Shown: piece after piece, positions 18,602-27,669 of the stretch
Layout: each line of letters starts with the position of its first letter
Position numbering within the stretch: position 1 is the stretch's first letter
Assembly: GCF_003610455.1 (NCBI RefSeq)
Contig: NZ_RAQK01000001.1
Coordinates: 1,364,001 to 1,428,000, forward strand
From: Sulfitobacter guttiformis
GTDB lineage: Bacteria; Pseudomonadota; Alphaproteobacteria; Rhodobacterales; Rhodobacteraceae
Reading direction: 5' to 3'
DNA length: 64,000 nucleotides
Notes under the pieces: model-generated
The model's database searches: none
Seen by the model: only the letters and a program-made list of their open reading frames with translations
Told to the model about the DNA's origin: nothing
Position numbers and translations under genes: made by a program

Positions 18602-19696
18602 TTAGTACTTAAGGTACTTCTGACGCGATACCTGATAGGGTAGGTCAACCATTTCTGTCCGCTCACGCACAAGGCTTAAACCTTCAATAAAGCTTTCAGT
18701 CACCTTCTTGACCATCGGATCATCACTGTTGCGCAGCTCTTCGATAACTTCTTGCGATGCCTTTGCACCCGCCTCCATGATATCTTCAGGGAAAGCACGA
18801 ACAGTAACGCCGTGTTCGTTGACGAGAGTGCGCAGCGCGCGTGGATCATTCGCATAGAAATCTGCCGCGACCTGATCGTATTCCGCCTGACAGACATCTT
18901 TTACGATCGCTTGTAAGTCCTCCGGCAGCGCCTGATACTTGGCTTTGTCCACAACAAGCTCTGTCGCCAGGCCGGATTCAACGAAGGATGGCATGTAGTA
19001 ATTCTTAGCTACCTGATGGAAGCCGAGTGCCAGATCGTTGTAAGGGCCGACGAATTCAGCAGCGTCCAGTGTACCCGATTGCAATGCTTGGAAGATCTCG
19101 CCTGCAGCCATGTTGGTGACTGTCGCGCCCAGCTTTTCCCAGACACGGCCACCAAGGCCAGGTGTACGGAAACGAACGCCTTTCAGATCTTCCACGCTTT
19201 TGAGTTCGTTCTTGAACCAACCACCTGCCTGCGTACCCGTGTTGCCGGACAAGAAACCTTGAACGCCAAACTGGTCATAAACCTCGTCCCAGAGTTCCTG
19301 ACCGCCAAGATAGCGCATCCATGCTGTCAACTCTGGCGTGGTCATGCCGTATGGCACACCGGTAAAGAACGACAAGGCAGGTGATTTGTTCTGCCAGTAA
19401 TAGGCCGCACCGTGGCTCATCTCGGCAGTACCGTCGATGACAGCATCCAGCGACTGCAACGGCGGAACCAGTTCACCAGCCGAGTATACCTGAACAGTCA
19501 ACCGACCGCCCGACGCGGCCGTGATACGGTCCCCAAGACGCTGCGCGCCGACACCCAGTCCGGGAAAGTTTTTTGGCCAAGTGGTAACCATACGCCATGT
19601 TATATTCCCCTGGGCAACTGCAGGCGCAGCAAGCCCTGCAGCAGTCGCGCCGACACCTGCGATACCAGCACGCTTAATAAAAGAACGACGATCCAT
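18602..19696 (-). CDS. dctP: TRAP transporter solute-binding protein (DctP family, Tat signal)
   Basis: 364 residues from the ATG at 19696 (four residues shorter than the longest frame). The N-terminus MDRRSFIKRAGIAGVGATAAG is a twin-arginine signal cleaved near AVAQ. The mature part shows DctP features: VTTWPKNFPGLGVGAQRLGDRI, then GVRFRTPGLGGRVWEKLGA with the conserved ligand arginine, and a GEIFQALQSGTLDAAEFVGPYND segment. The pattern suggests the 2-oxoacid or carboxylate type, but the ligand cannot be read. It captures solute in the periplasm for the convergent DctQM permease. Confidence 0.93.
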   Translation of the reverse strand: MDRRSFIKRAGIAGVGATAAGLAAPAVAQGNITWRMVTTWPKNFPGLGVGAQRLGDRITAASGGRLTVQVYSAGELVPPLQSLDAVIDGTAEMSHGAAYYWQNKSPALSFFTGVPYGMTTPELTAWMRYLGGQELWDEVYDQFGVQGFLSGNTGTQAGGWFKNELKSVEDLKGVRFRTPGLGGRVWEKLGATVTNMAAGEIFQALQSGTLDAAEFVGPYNDLALGFHQVAKNYYMPSFVESGLATELVVDKAKYQALPEDLQAIVKDVCQAEYDQVAADFYANDPRALRTLVNEHGVTVRAFPEDIMEAGAKASQEVIEELRNSDDPMVKKVTESFIEGLSLVRERTEMVDLPYQVSRQKYLKY

Positions 19697-20670
19697 AGAT
19701 CCTCCCAAATCTGAAAAATACCCGCCAACAGGACAATGCCTGAACTTGCAGTTTGGCCAGCAAGGCCAACATGGCTAACTAAATATCTACACTAAGGAAT
19801 GTCCAGCCGACTTGTTTTTTACTCTCATAAAACAAGGAGAATTCCAGAAGCACCATTATAATATAAAAAGGATGCTCTGATGTCATATCGCCTTTGATGA
19901 TGTGACTAAATCTCTGATAGATTTAAAATCCTGACTCATCGCTGCATAAATATCAATAAAAATGCCGAACAGTTTATTCATCAACAATTGACGATTGCCT
20001 GACGTCAGTGCCCGTCCGCAATTTTGTGGATTTGAATGAGTGAGAATTTCTGGTTTGTCTTATCAGGATGAGGCAGAAGCCGAACGCATCGGAATAGAAG
20101 ATCGGCATTGTCCTCGCGGGATTACGAGGCGTGGAAAGAACCGCCGTTCCTTGTCGCCGATGGCGCACAACCGAGAGCCCTTATAATAGCCGGCCCAGAG
20201 CATTCCTTGGAGGCAGGCAAGCATCAGCTTTCTGGCGATACTGCGCGTCAGGCGGCATTGCCCGAGGTGAAGATGCTTAGTGATGTGTCACTGCGTTGAA
20301 AGAATGCTTGGCTAATCTGACGCTTGAAAGAAGTGTGCTCAAAAAAAGCATTACCAGACTAAGGGGGACGGAGAATAATGTATCCCGCATTTGGAAAAAT
20401 TAGAAATCATCCGTGTCGCCGAGGGACCCCACCTAACGGCAACGGGATACAATCTAATATATAACTGTAGGTTGGACGCGTTCGCGGATCATTCGTCGCG
20501 TCCTGAGCCGGTTTGGGACCGCATTCCGGATGCACACAGAGAGAATTTGCCTGAGGTTTCATTAGAACACGGGGCACTGTCGACACACCAGCTTTCCGTA
20601 ACCAAACCGATGAGAAAAGATAGCTAATCTCTGGATCATTAGATTACCCGCTTCCAGTTAGTGAATTGTG
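19697..20670. other. Gene-free AT-rich stretch left of the transposon
   Basis: Nearly 1 kb without a convincing gene. Short frames at 20108-20299 and 20391-20627 have no recognisable product. It includes the dctP promoter and what should be the chromosomal flank of the Tn7-like element. No tRNA fragment matching the tRNA-Arg at 60.5 kb is seen. Confidence 0.5.
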
Positions 20671-20694
20671 CAGTAATGTCCCAAAAGGGGCATA
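20671..20694 (+). repeat. Left terminal inverted repeat of the Tn7-like element
   Basis: CAGTAAT-N9-GGGGCATA, matched in inverted orientation at 60493-60516. Probably the outermost transposase-binding site. A TGT three bases further out (20667-20669, TGTG) may be the true tip. Confidence 0.6.
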
Positions 20695-20827
20695 TTGAAA
20701 GTCAATGGTCTAATCTCGGCACTAAACTATATCGGTCGTTAGAGCGGCTAACTGATTCAAAGGTGAAATCACAGCCATCAACAAGATGTCCCTCTCAGGA
20801 CAATTCTGCCGGGCGGTAAAAAAGCCG

Positions 20828-21055
20828 TTTGCGGCATAAAAAATTGCCGCATAAATATTCACAAAAACGAGCATGCGCCTCCAGTGCTAGAGCAGCTCTA
20901 ATGTCCAATTTTATATAACAACGGACACTAGTCGCAAAAAATTTGCCAATGAGGCATATGAATGCACGAATCATTTAGTGCGGCTTTTAAGCCTTGATTA
21001 AAAATGTTTTTTATCAGTCTGTTATGGCGCGCCACTTTGCAGAGGACAGCATAAG
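20828..21055 (+). repeat. Internal transposase-binding boxes at the left end
   Basis: Boxes ending in GCATA recur at 20828-20840, 20842-20855, 20941-20958 and 21036-21055. The third, ATTTGCCAATGAGGCATA, is 16/18 identical to the right terminus. Arrays of such boxes inside the ends are typical of TnsB sites. The first, second and fourth are weak matches. Confidence 0.45.
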
Positions 21056-21092
21056 GGTGCACCTTTGACCCATAAGTATGCAAAGCTGGCTT

Positions 21093-21120
21093 AAAAAAAG
21101 ACCCGCCAAAAGGCGGGCCT
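21093..21120 (-). terminator. Terminator of the tnsABC operon
   Basis: CCCGCC-AAAA-GGCGGG hairpin. On the minus strand it is followed by a run of seven T, just after the tnsC stop. Confidence 0.8.
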
Positions 21121-21155
21121 GATTTTCTTCGATGGGTATCCTGTCACATGTCGGT

Positions 21156-22097
21156 TCATCCGTTAAGCGCAAGTAGTCTTTGCGGGTCGAACGCCTGTAA
21201 AAAGTCCGGTGCGGTAAAAGGTGAATATTGTTTTGGAAGACCTTTCTTCAAGGCAAACTGAGCGGCGAAATCTTGAACGTCCAACTGAGATTTCCCCGCC
21301 ACTTTTGCTTCGGCCAGCGTCTGAATCAAGAGTTCAATGACAAGACCCCATCGATGCGAACAAGCATGGTCGAGACGGGCCAAGAAATCTTGAGTCACAA
21401 TTTGCTCGATCTCAATGTCCACTTCATCGGCGAAAGCAAATAGAAGTTTGGTCAGCTGCTCCTGATCTCGTCGAATCTTGATTGTTGTGAAATGCACCGG
21501 GTCCACCAGTGCATCGAGCTGTTCATACGATTGAATGTATTCAGCCAACGACGGCACGCCGGACAAAATCATCATCAATGGCCAGCGTGGCTCTTTCATC
21601 ATCGACTTGAAACTGTCCAAAAATATCCTGTTCGACTTCGAACCTTCACCAAAGACGTGCTGACATTCATCATAGTGAATTCCTATGACGCCTTGACCAG
21701 CTGCTTGGTCGATCACTCTCTCCCAGATATACTCTTGGGTGCGGTTGCGCTGAAGATCATACCCAAGGGCTGTAAGGGTCTTTATCCCCAAGTCTTTGAA
21801 CGTCACTCGGCCCGAAAGAAGACAACTGACGATCTTCGCAGGCCGCCCGTCTGGCATGAGGGTTTCACTCGCGTTGAAGTCCCGGATCAGCTTCTTCAGC
21901 TCGCGTGATTTTCCCACCCGAGACTGCCCGGTGACAATCAACCCACGGACCTCCATGTCTTGGATCTCTTGGTGCAAATAGTACTCCTCTACGCATTTTT
22001 GGAAGGCCAGTTTTAGCGTCTTTGCACGTGGAAACTCCAAATGAGGTGCCTTGAGGCGTTTAACGATTGCGATCTTCTCCTCGTTCACAAATGTCAT
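21156..22097 (-). CDS. tnsC: TnsC/TniB-type transposition AAA+ ATPase
   Basis: 313 residues. Walker A is GQSRVGKS at 57-64; Walker B is GIHYDEC with D143-E144. The following segment (RIFLDSFKSMMKEPRWPLMMILSGVPSLAEYIQ) carries the sensor-1 pattern of TniB/TnsC proteins. In Tn7-type systems this ATPase bridges the target selector (TniQ/TnsD) and the transposase. At 313 residues it is a short, TniB-like form rather than the 555-residue Tn7 TnsC. Its start overlaps the tnsB stop (ATGA). It is the last gene of the operon, 485 bp from the left terminus. Confidence 0.9.
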   Translation of the reverse strand: MTFVNEEKIAIVKRLKAPHLEFPRAKTLKLAFQKCVEEYYLHQEIQDMEVRGLIVTGQSRVGKSRELKKLIRDFNASETLMPDGRPAKIVSCLLSGRVTFKDLGIKTLTALGYDLQRNRTQEYIWERVIDQAAGQGVIGIHYDECQHVFGEGSKSNRIFLDSFKSMMKEPRWPLMMILSGVPSLAEYIQSYEQLDALVDPVHFTTIKIRRDQEQLTKLLFAFADEVDIEIEQIVTQDFLARLDHACSHRWGLVIELLIQTLAEAKVAGKSQLDVQDFAAQFALKKGLPKQYSPFTAPDFLQAFDPQRLLALNG

Positions 22098-24403
22098 GAG
22101 AACTTACCGCCCTTCTTTGGACGACCGAGCGGTACTTGGCTTAAATCGCGTGGCTCAGCAGATTTTGGCCCGGCCGGAGTTATGCCATCATTGCCTTTGA
22201 AAGTCACTCCACCGTCGAGTTGAACAGCTGGGCTTTCAGAGTGGTTGGCTTCCTGATGATCGATTGCTGCGTTCCCGTCGCCTATCAGAAAGACTCCCGG
22301 ACCCTGCATGCTGGCAGTGAGGTCACCCGGACGAACAGTTTGACCACCTTCGGGCGCCCGAACGATACGGGCACCAGCAAAAACGTGCCGCGCCTTTATA
22401 CGGCACTCTTCGAAAGTCGAGTGGCTCCGGGTCAACCTGCGTTCGACACCGATCTGTTTGAGTAGGTCAAACCTCTGACGTCGAGTTGATGCGATCCGGT
22501 CTTCGTAAATTTCCGTGATGGCAGGATCTTCTCTGCGATGCGCCTCAGTGAGCTCAAGAACCTCGGGAATCGTTAGATCGGCGAAGGCCGTCACTTGAAG
22601 TTGGAGCCTGAACTCGCGCGCGACCCCAGGAATGATTGCGGTAGCATCGTTTACGTTTTCTGGATCAACGAAAACTGAAACCTTCGATACCGCGTGATCA
22701 TCAACGGCCACCTGAAACTCAGGCGAGTTAAACCAGATACCAGAGAGAACCCGGACACCCTCATCGTTCGGAGTGACTTCGAATTTCCAACCCAGATGAA
22801 TGCGCCGCTGATCAGCATCCATCATTTTGAACAGACCGCGTGTTTTGTTCAGCTCCTTAAGAACCTCGGCAGGGCGTCTGCCGCCCATCCCGACACCCAT
22901 GTGCCGCAAAGAAGGGTATTCATCAATGAAGAAGCGGGTCAGAATACCGTAAAGCTCATCAATATCGAGAAGTCCATTGGCATTGGAGTTGTAGCCAGGA
23001 AGCTCCCCCGCTTTCCGACCAGTATAGCCGTGGATCAATTTGATGAGCAGCGATTCGGTCGTACCGATCAGGCGCTCGACGTAGGGCTTGTCTGCCGATG
23101 CGTATGCTCTCACCGCAGCGTAGATTGCGGTGGTCCCCAAAAGACCCTCAACTACTGTCTTGTTTCGAAGCCCTACGCCGTTGTCAGTTTTAACTAAACC
23201 CAAGCCCATGGCCGGAGCTGGGTCGCCCTCACACCCGTATTTAATTTTTTCCTTTGTCTTGTCTCGGGTCGCCATCCTCAACAGCGCAAGTGTGGCTTCC
23301 GCCTTGGGCTTGTCGCTTACGACCCAAGCCAGCGGCATTCTGGTGGCAACATCAATCATCACAAGCAATGTCAGACGAGTTCTGATTTCTTTGTCGATCT
23401 CTTCGAGGGTTTGTTGGTCTTCATTCGACAGATTTTCCCAATACCCACGTTCTTTTGCAGACGATATCAGCGACAGCTTGCATTCGTCGGCTTCAACCAA
23501 CTCCCCGGGAAATAATCCCCGCAGATCTGTACTACCCCTGCCCCTTTTGTTGAGCGCATGGCGCTCACCCTTAGTCGCGACCAAAAACTCTGTTGGGTTG
23601 AGTAAGTACTGTTGGTGACGTTTCAACGTTTTGTGTGAAGGGACGACAAGTTTAGCCAGCCCATTTCGAATGCGACGGCCGTTCTCTTCGAATACCAGCA
23701 TCTCCAGATGATGGTGCACGTTCGAGACGGATGGACCTTTGAGGTCCAGACCGATTTCTTCCCAAGCTTGGGTCATCAACTGCAAGAGTGTCCAATCAAT
23801 CCGTTTGGTGTTGTTGCCCTTGAGATGATCTCGAGTTGCGAGTGCTGCGATAACGTCGTCATCAACCTCGAGCCTGTCAAATATTTGCAAATATTTCAGG
23901 ATTGTCCGACCGTCATAGAGAACCCACTCGTTGTTCTGGCCTCCGCGAAAGCCCTTAGGCCTGACCTTTTTACCAAAGATCTCTGTCGCAACCTTGCAAA
24001 TAAATTTGCGGTTGTCTGCATCGTTCAACAACGCCCCTGTAAGACGAAGGTCGGGCATGCCGTGTTCTCGGCGGAGCTTGGTTCGTAGCATCGCCGTTGC
24101 GCAACAGAAGGCATGATGAAACTGCCCACGTTCTTGCTGTGGCGGGGCAAGCTGCTCCGCCACCTTCAGGTTCCCGAGGCGCATTTCCAGCTCCGTAGAT
24201 GGCAATCCGGCGTCAGCCCCAATCTTCATGGCTGGGGATTTTTGGAGTTCGGCAAACTTGGAGAATGAGGTAACACCAACCTCACCCGTCTCCAGATTGA
24301 GCATCTCGTAGCCATTTTCTTGCATGGCGCAGATTGACATTTTTTCGTTGTAGAGTGTTATCTCTGTGCCCGCTGGATAATTATACTGTGGGACAAGGCT
24401 CAT
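22094..24403 (-). CDS. tnsB: TnsB/TniA-type DDE transposase (Mu/rve family)
   Basis: 769 residues from the ATG at 24403, which overlaps the tnsA stop as ATGA; the longer frame would run inside tnsA. The catalytic core shows VEADECKLSL (D306), LVKTDNGVGL (D407) and KPYVERLIGT (E443), a DD(35)E triad. A C-terminal beta-barrel/Mu-type region and a low-complexity tail ending in RPKKGGKFS follow. The N-terminal 250 residues should hold the end-binding helix-turn-helix domains. It cuts and joins the 3' transposon ends. It stands between tnsA and tnsC in one operon. Confidence 0.93.
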   Translation of the reverse strand: MSLVPQYNYPAGTEITLYNEKMSICAMQENGYEMLNLETGEVGVTSFSKFAELQKSPAMKIGADAGLPSTELEMRLGNLKVAEQLAPPQQERGQFHHAFCCATAMLRTKLRREHGMPDLRLTGALLNDADNRKFICKVATEIFGKKVRPKGFRGGQNNEWVLYDGRTILKYLQIFDRLEVDDDVIAALATRDHLKGNNTKRIDWTLLQLMTQAWEEIGLDLKGPSVSNVHHHLEMLVFEENGRRIRNGLAKLVVPSHKTLKRHQQYLLNPTEFLVATKGERHALNKRGRGSTDLRGLFPGELVEADECKLSLISSAKERGYWENLSNEDQQTLEEIDKEIRTRLTLLVMIDVATRMPLAWVVSDKPKAEATLALLRMATRDKTKEKIKYGCEGDPAPAMGLGLVKTDNGVGLRNKTVVEGLLGTTAIYAAVRAYASADKPYVERLIGTTESLLIKLIHGYTGRKAGELPGYNSNANGLLDIDELYGILTRFFIDEYPSLRHMGVGMGGRRPAEVLKELNKTRGLFKMMDADQRRIHLGWKFEVTPNDEGVRVLSGIWFNSPEFQVAVDDHAVSKVSVFVDPENVNDATAIIPGVAREFRLQLQVTAFADLTIPEVLELTEAHRREDPAITEIYEDRIASTRRQRFDLLKQIGVERRLTRSHSTFEECRIKARHVFAGARIVRAPEGGQTVRPGDLTASMQGPGVFLIGDGNAAIDHQEANHSESPAVQLDGGVTFKGNDGITPAGPKSAEPRDLSQVPLGRPKKGGKFS

Positions 24404-25146
24404 GCCGCCACCTCCACACGCGAAGTCTCGTGGATGACGTGATCCAAATTGGCGATCAATTTCTTGCGGGCGATGAGACGATAACAAGCACGGAAGACTC
24501 GCGACTGTGGCAGATCAACATGGGGGAATATATCCCTCATTTGCCAGATAGACTTCGTGCCCTCGATGGCTGACAGGGTGAGATCATCCGCCTCAGTATC
24601 GATCTGCTGCATGAGCTCATGCATCCGGAATAGATTTTCACGCCGCTGGCGAGAGTAGTCCGCCGCACTAACCACGATCATGTCGTTTGCAGAAGACGGC
24701 GGTGTCGCTCGACCAATGGCCGCAATTTCACGCCAGGTTTTTGGCTTATCCAAGCTCGCTTGGTTGCGGACGAACACAAGGCGACGATGCCCATTCCTGA
24801 GCGTGATTAGCAAATCGTGAGTGTATTCACGTGATTTCCCATCACACTGAAAACGAACGGTAAGTGGCTGAAATCTGACATCATAGATATCAGGGTCAAT
24901 CAGGAACTCCATTGACACAGCGGCTTCAGCCGCACTTTCGCAGATTCCGACCTTGAGTTTCCAATTGTTTGCGGGGGTTTTATAGGTCAACCAGACCCGG
25001 TGTGACGTCGAACTGCGGGAACCGGGGTTGCGCACCCCATCAAACGGCAGAACCCCGTGAATATCATCCAACTTAATCATTGGAGATTTCGCGAGCTTGG
25101 GTGGTGAGCAGGCAAACGTATCGTGGTCGATTACATCGTAGGACAT
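24400..25146 (-). CDS. tnsA: TnsA-like transposition protein with altered endonuclease motif
   Basis: 248 residues, first gene of the operon, with TnsA layout: an acidic helix (ESAAEAAVSMEFLIDPD, E70/E74), FQPLTVRFQ, then YTHDLLITL with D111 as the expected catalytic aspartate. Where the family usually has an E-x-K strand this protein reads LVFVRN, with Arg127 at the lysine position. The C-terminal part (about 165-240) resembles the TnsA winged-helix domain. In Tn7, TnsA cuts the 5' ends and loss of its activity gives cointegrates, so a weak or dead nuclease would matter. The family assignment rests on position plus motifs. Confidence 0.8.
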   Translation of the reverse strand: MSYDVIDHDTFACSPPKLAKSPMIKLDDIHGVLPFDGVRNPGSRSSTSHRVWLTYKTPANNWKLKVGICESAAEAAVSMEFLIDPDIYDVRFQPLTVRFQCDGKSREYTHDLLITLRNGHRRLVFVRNQASLDKPKTWREIAAIGRATPPSSANDMIVVSAADYSRQRRENLFRMHELMQQIDTEADDLTLSAIEGTKSIWQMRDIFPHVDLPQSRVFRACYRLIARKKLIANLDHVIHETSRVEVAA

Positions 25147-25156
25147 AGGATCTCCA

Positions 25157-25178
25157 TTACCGAAATCGACAGATTTCG
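25157..25178. promoter_or_regulatory. Palindrome just upstream of tnsA
   Basis: ACCGAAATC and GATTTCGGT form a perfect 9-bp dyad with a 4-base centre, 11 bp before the tnsA start on the minus strand. It is a candidate operator for control of the tnsABC operon. No regulator is identified. Confidence 0.45.
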
Positions 25179-25646
25179 GTTTCTTTGAATTTGCGGGCGG
25201 GACAGAGATCCGTTGTTGCCTGGACCGTTTTCGGTCTCTATGTCGGCTACAGACTAAGGGTGGATCTCATCCCAACTCGGCATCCGTTTCAGATCGAAGC
25301 GGATGCCATTTTATTGCGACTGATCAGATCATCGCCGATAAATTCCCTTTTGACCTCGTCTCCGTGACGCAAGCGAAATCACAGACAGCAAAATGTCCGG
25401 CTATGGGGTTGTTGCCACCGAAGCTTTTGAAACTCCCTTTGACAAATTCGGCTCTTGAGTAGGTGTGCAGTCGCGTGTGTTTCATCACATTCTCTTTTGT
25501 TTCTGGTTGCATGACTGACCGTGCTTTCGATGCTGATTCGTCAGTCACTGTCCTACTAAGAACTTTTCGTAAACCGTGCAGAGCTAACTGCACTCTCCGT
25601 GAGCCGGCTGTGACAATTGGGCGAAATAATCCTGTTTGCGGCTCCC
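25179..25646. other. Spacer with no clear gene
   Basis: A 53-codon minus-strand frame from 25485 to 25324 starts with ATG after a weak ribosome site. I recognise nothing in it. The rest shows no element. No transposon-end box was found here, so this is not the operon-proximal terminus. Confidence 0.4.
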
Positions 25647-25955
25647 TCAGGCCCTCATCAGGGACAGAGTTTCGTCCAGACGCGCACCGTGCCAGCGAAC
25701 CGCTGCATCGAAGTCCGGACGATCGCCAATATCAGCACCGCCAAACTTCGCGAGGCAGGCCCTGATGATCTCGACTTGATCCCGTTGGTGATCACGAGGC
25801 TGGGGACTACTGTCACGCAGCAGCGACAGTGCCGCCATCGCGTTGACATCGGCATATGCAAAGAGCAACTCCGACAAGGTTTCCCCGTTCTCTCTGAGAT
25901 GGTCTTCCAGTGCGGGGATCATTTCGAATTGCGCTTGTTTCATAGCTTGGGTCAT
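25647..25955 (-). CDS. Hypothetical protein
   Basis: 102 residues. The ATG at 25955 follows a good ribosome site (AAGGAGAG) and is preferred to the longer frame. The sequence is mixed-charge and helical (ALEDHLRENGETLSELLFAYADVNAMAAL), without signal peptide, membrane helix or known motif. It is followed at 68 bp by a second small gene upstream on the same strand, so the two may be an operon. They sit just inside the transposon core genes. Function unknown. Confidence 0.55.
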   Translation of the reverse strand: MTQAMKQAQFEMIPALEDHLRENGETLSELLFAYADVNAMAALSLLRDSSPQPRDHQRDQVEIIRACLAKFGGADIGDRPDFDAAVRWHGARLDETLSLMRA

Positions 25956-26022
25956 CGCTGACTCTCCTTGGTAGTTTGAACTGGGAGTTGGGGAAGCGGG
26001 TGGCGGTGGGATCTTGCTAAGA

Positions 26023-26391
26023 TCACGACAATCCGCAGATATAGCTGGCTTCTTCAGACGCATGCCTCAAACCGTCAGCCAGCAGGCAGAGTTGATCGAC
26101 CACCGGATCAAACGGATTGATTACATTTAGGAGCACGTCTTCGCTGACGATATCTTCGTCGAGCTCGAGACGGCGCATCATCCGTTCGAGGCGCCGCTTG
26201 GCATGTATGCCGATCGTCGCGTGAGTCGTTAGGTCATCGAAAAGGCGATCGGCCTCCTGGGCCGCGCGCTGGCCACCGAGTAGCGCGGCGGCGTTGCGCA
26301 AGGCAGGCCAGTTTTGAGCCACGTATTCGTGGACAGGGCTGCGATGTGCCGACACGGCATGGCGCAGGTCGAAAGGGGTTATCGAGTTCAT
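26023..26391 (-). CDS. Hypothetical protein
   Basis: 122 residues with a strong ribosome site (GGAGGTGA) before the ATG at 26391. It is predicted mostly helical, with an arginine-rich middle (AKRRLERMMRRLELDEDI) and no membrane segment. No family recognised. It precedes the 102-residue gene on the same strand. The sharp ribosome site and intact frame argue that it is real. Confidence 0.55.
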   Translation of the reverse strand: MNSITPFDLRHAVSAHRSPVHEYVAQNWPALRNAAALLGGQRAAQEADRLFDDLTTHATIGIHAKRRLERMMRRLELDEDIVSEDVLLNVINPFDPVVDQLCLLADGLRHASEEASYICGLS

Positions 26392-26515
26392 AGGTCACCT
26401 CCAAAATTGTTATTTGTTACGTCAAGATTTTGGTTCGGAGGGTGTGCCGCAGCTTCGACGGCTATCGTTGGTTTTCTCGATGTCCTTTGCTTGTTTGCTT
26501 CTGTCGTAATCAATG

Positions 26516-26552
26516 TTGGCCAGATGCGAAAAAGACGAAGCAGAAATAATAG
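26516..26552 (+). repeat. Dispersed repeat, copy 1
   Basis: TTGGCCAGAT followed by an A-rich stretch, about 29/37 identical to 33140-33176. Both copies lie in intergenic DNA near small cargo genes. Function unknown; possibly a regulatory element or remnant of shared origin. Confidence 0.4.
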
Positions 26553-26762
26553 AATTTAGGAATAATCTGTCTGTACGCATCAAATCGGAACTGGTGAGCC
26601 CATAATCCCAGTATGCGCACGCTGGTTTCGATGTAGGTCTTGCCGCACTCTGGCCAACGGTGAATCGGAAACCTATCTAACCGTTTGATTGCATTGGCCT
26701 TGCGCGGGTGGACGATCGCGCGCGGGGGCTTAGCTGATACCAATACTGAAAAGGAGTACCTC

Positions 26763-27440
26763 ATGACTGACCGCAAGACACTGTTCATAACCGGCGCGTC
26801 CAGTGGCATTGGCGCCGCCACCGCCCGGGCGGCCGTGACCGCGGGCTGGAATGTCGGACTGATGGCCAGATCCGAGGACAAGCTCGCCGATCTGCATGCC
26901 GAACTTGGTGACGCGAGCCTTGTTGTGTCCGGAGACGCCACCAACCTTACTGAACAGCAGAACGCGATTGCTGCCACAGTTGAGCATTTCGGGGGGCTTC
27001 ACGGCGCCTTTGCCAATGCAGGCATGGGTCTTGACACGCCGGGGACCGAGAACGGCGATCCGGAAGAATGGCGCAAGTTGATTGACCTGAACATCATGGC
27101 GCTCCTCTATACCGCGAAGGCGAGCCTGCCGGAGCTGCGCAAGACACGCGGCCACCTCGTGCTGACCGGTTCTGTTGCGGGGAAGGTGCATATTCCGGGC
27201 TCTATTTATGGCGCATCCAAATGGTTCGTGCATGGCTATGGCGGAAATATGGCGCAGGAAATGCGCGGGTGGGGTGGACGTTGTACCGTTATCGCACCCG
27301 GCATGGTCGACACGGCGTTCTTTTCCGAACCTAAGCCGGACAAGCTCAAGCCCGAGGACGTGGCAAACGCAGTGATGTTTGCGTTGAGCCAGCCCGAGCG
27401 CTCGAACATTCCGGAAATGACTGTCATGCCGACCGGCTAA
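26763..27440 (+). CDS. Short-chain dehydrogenase/reductase (SDR)
   Basis: 225 residues from the ATG at 26763, preceded by AAGGAGTACC. The cofactor motif TGASSGIG is at 10-17. FANAGMG follows near residue 82, a catalytic Ser in LTGSVAG, and the YxxxK pair in SIYGASKWF. This is a classical NAD(P)-dependent SDR of the YdfG/serine-dehydrogenase-like branch; the substrate cannot be assigned. It is alone on the plus strand with a strong terminator after it. Higher GC than its neighbours suggests a separate origin within the cargo. Confidence 0.92.
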   Translation: MTDRKTLFITGASSGIGAATARAAVTAGWNVGLMARSEDKLADLHAELGDASLVVSGDATNLTEQQNAIAATVEHFGGLHGAFANAGMGLDTPGTENGDPEEWRKLIDLNIMALLYTAKASLPELRKTRGHLVLTGSVAGKVHIPGSIYGASKWFVHGYGGNMAQEMRGWGGRCTVIAPGMVDTAFFSEPKPDKLKPEDVANAVMFALSQPERSNIPEMTVMPTG

Positions 27441-27465
27441 TGAGCCCAACCCCGCTGCGGCCAGA

Positions 27466-27493
27466 GGTGCAGGGCGGGGGCACGCCCTGCATG
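27466..27493 (+). terminator. Terminator after the SDR gene
   Basis: TGCAGGGCG and CGCCCTGCA form a perfect 9-bp stem with a G-rich 6-base loop, 27 bp after the stop. The T-run is poor. Confidence 0.55.
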
Positions 27494-27669
27494 GGGACGG
27501 TAGGCCCTGTACCCGTCGCAGGCTGAAAGCGGAAATCCGCTATCATAGATTTACTATAGCCGAAAATATGGGGGTGCACATCGTACCGTCAGCTCCCAGC
27601 TCGCTCGTGTCGATACGAAAATAGTCAAAAAATTGAGGTGCCCTTCACAACGCGATGCAGGGGCCGACT

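Noticed and set aside
20108-20627. Two short plus-strand frames left of the transposon
   Set aside because: No ribosome site, domain or conserved composition supports them.
20660-20670. Five-base target duplication
   Set aside because: Flanks of the two termini were compared over several offsets and do not agree, so none is claimed. The exact tips may be shifted or altered.
25179-25400. Transposon end next to the tnsA promoter
   Set aside because: In Tn7 this is where an end would lie, but no copy of the terminal motif was found here, and matching motifs occur at 20.67 and 60.5 kb instead.
26510-27449. Minus-strand frames opposite the SDR gene
   Set aside because: They are shadows of the high-GC SDR coding sequence.
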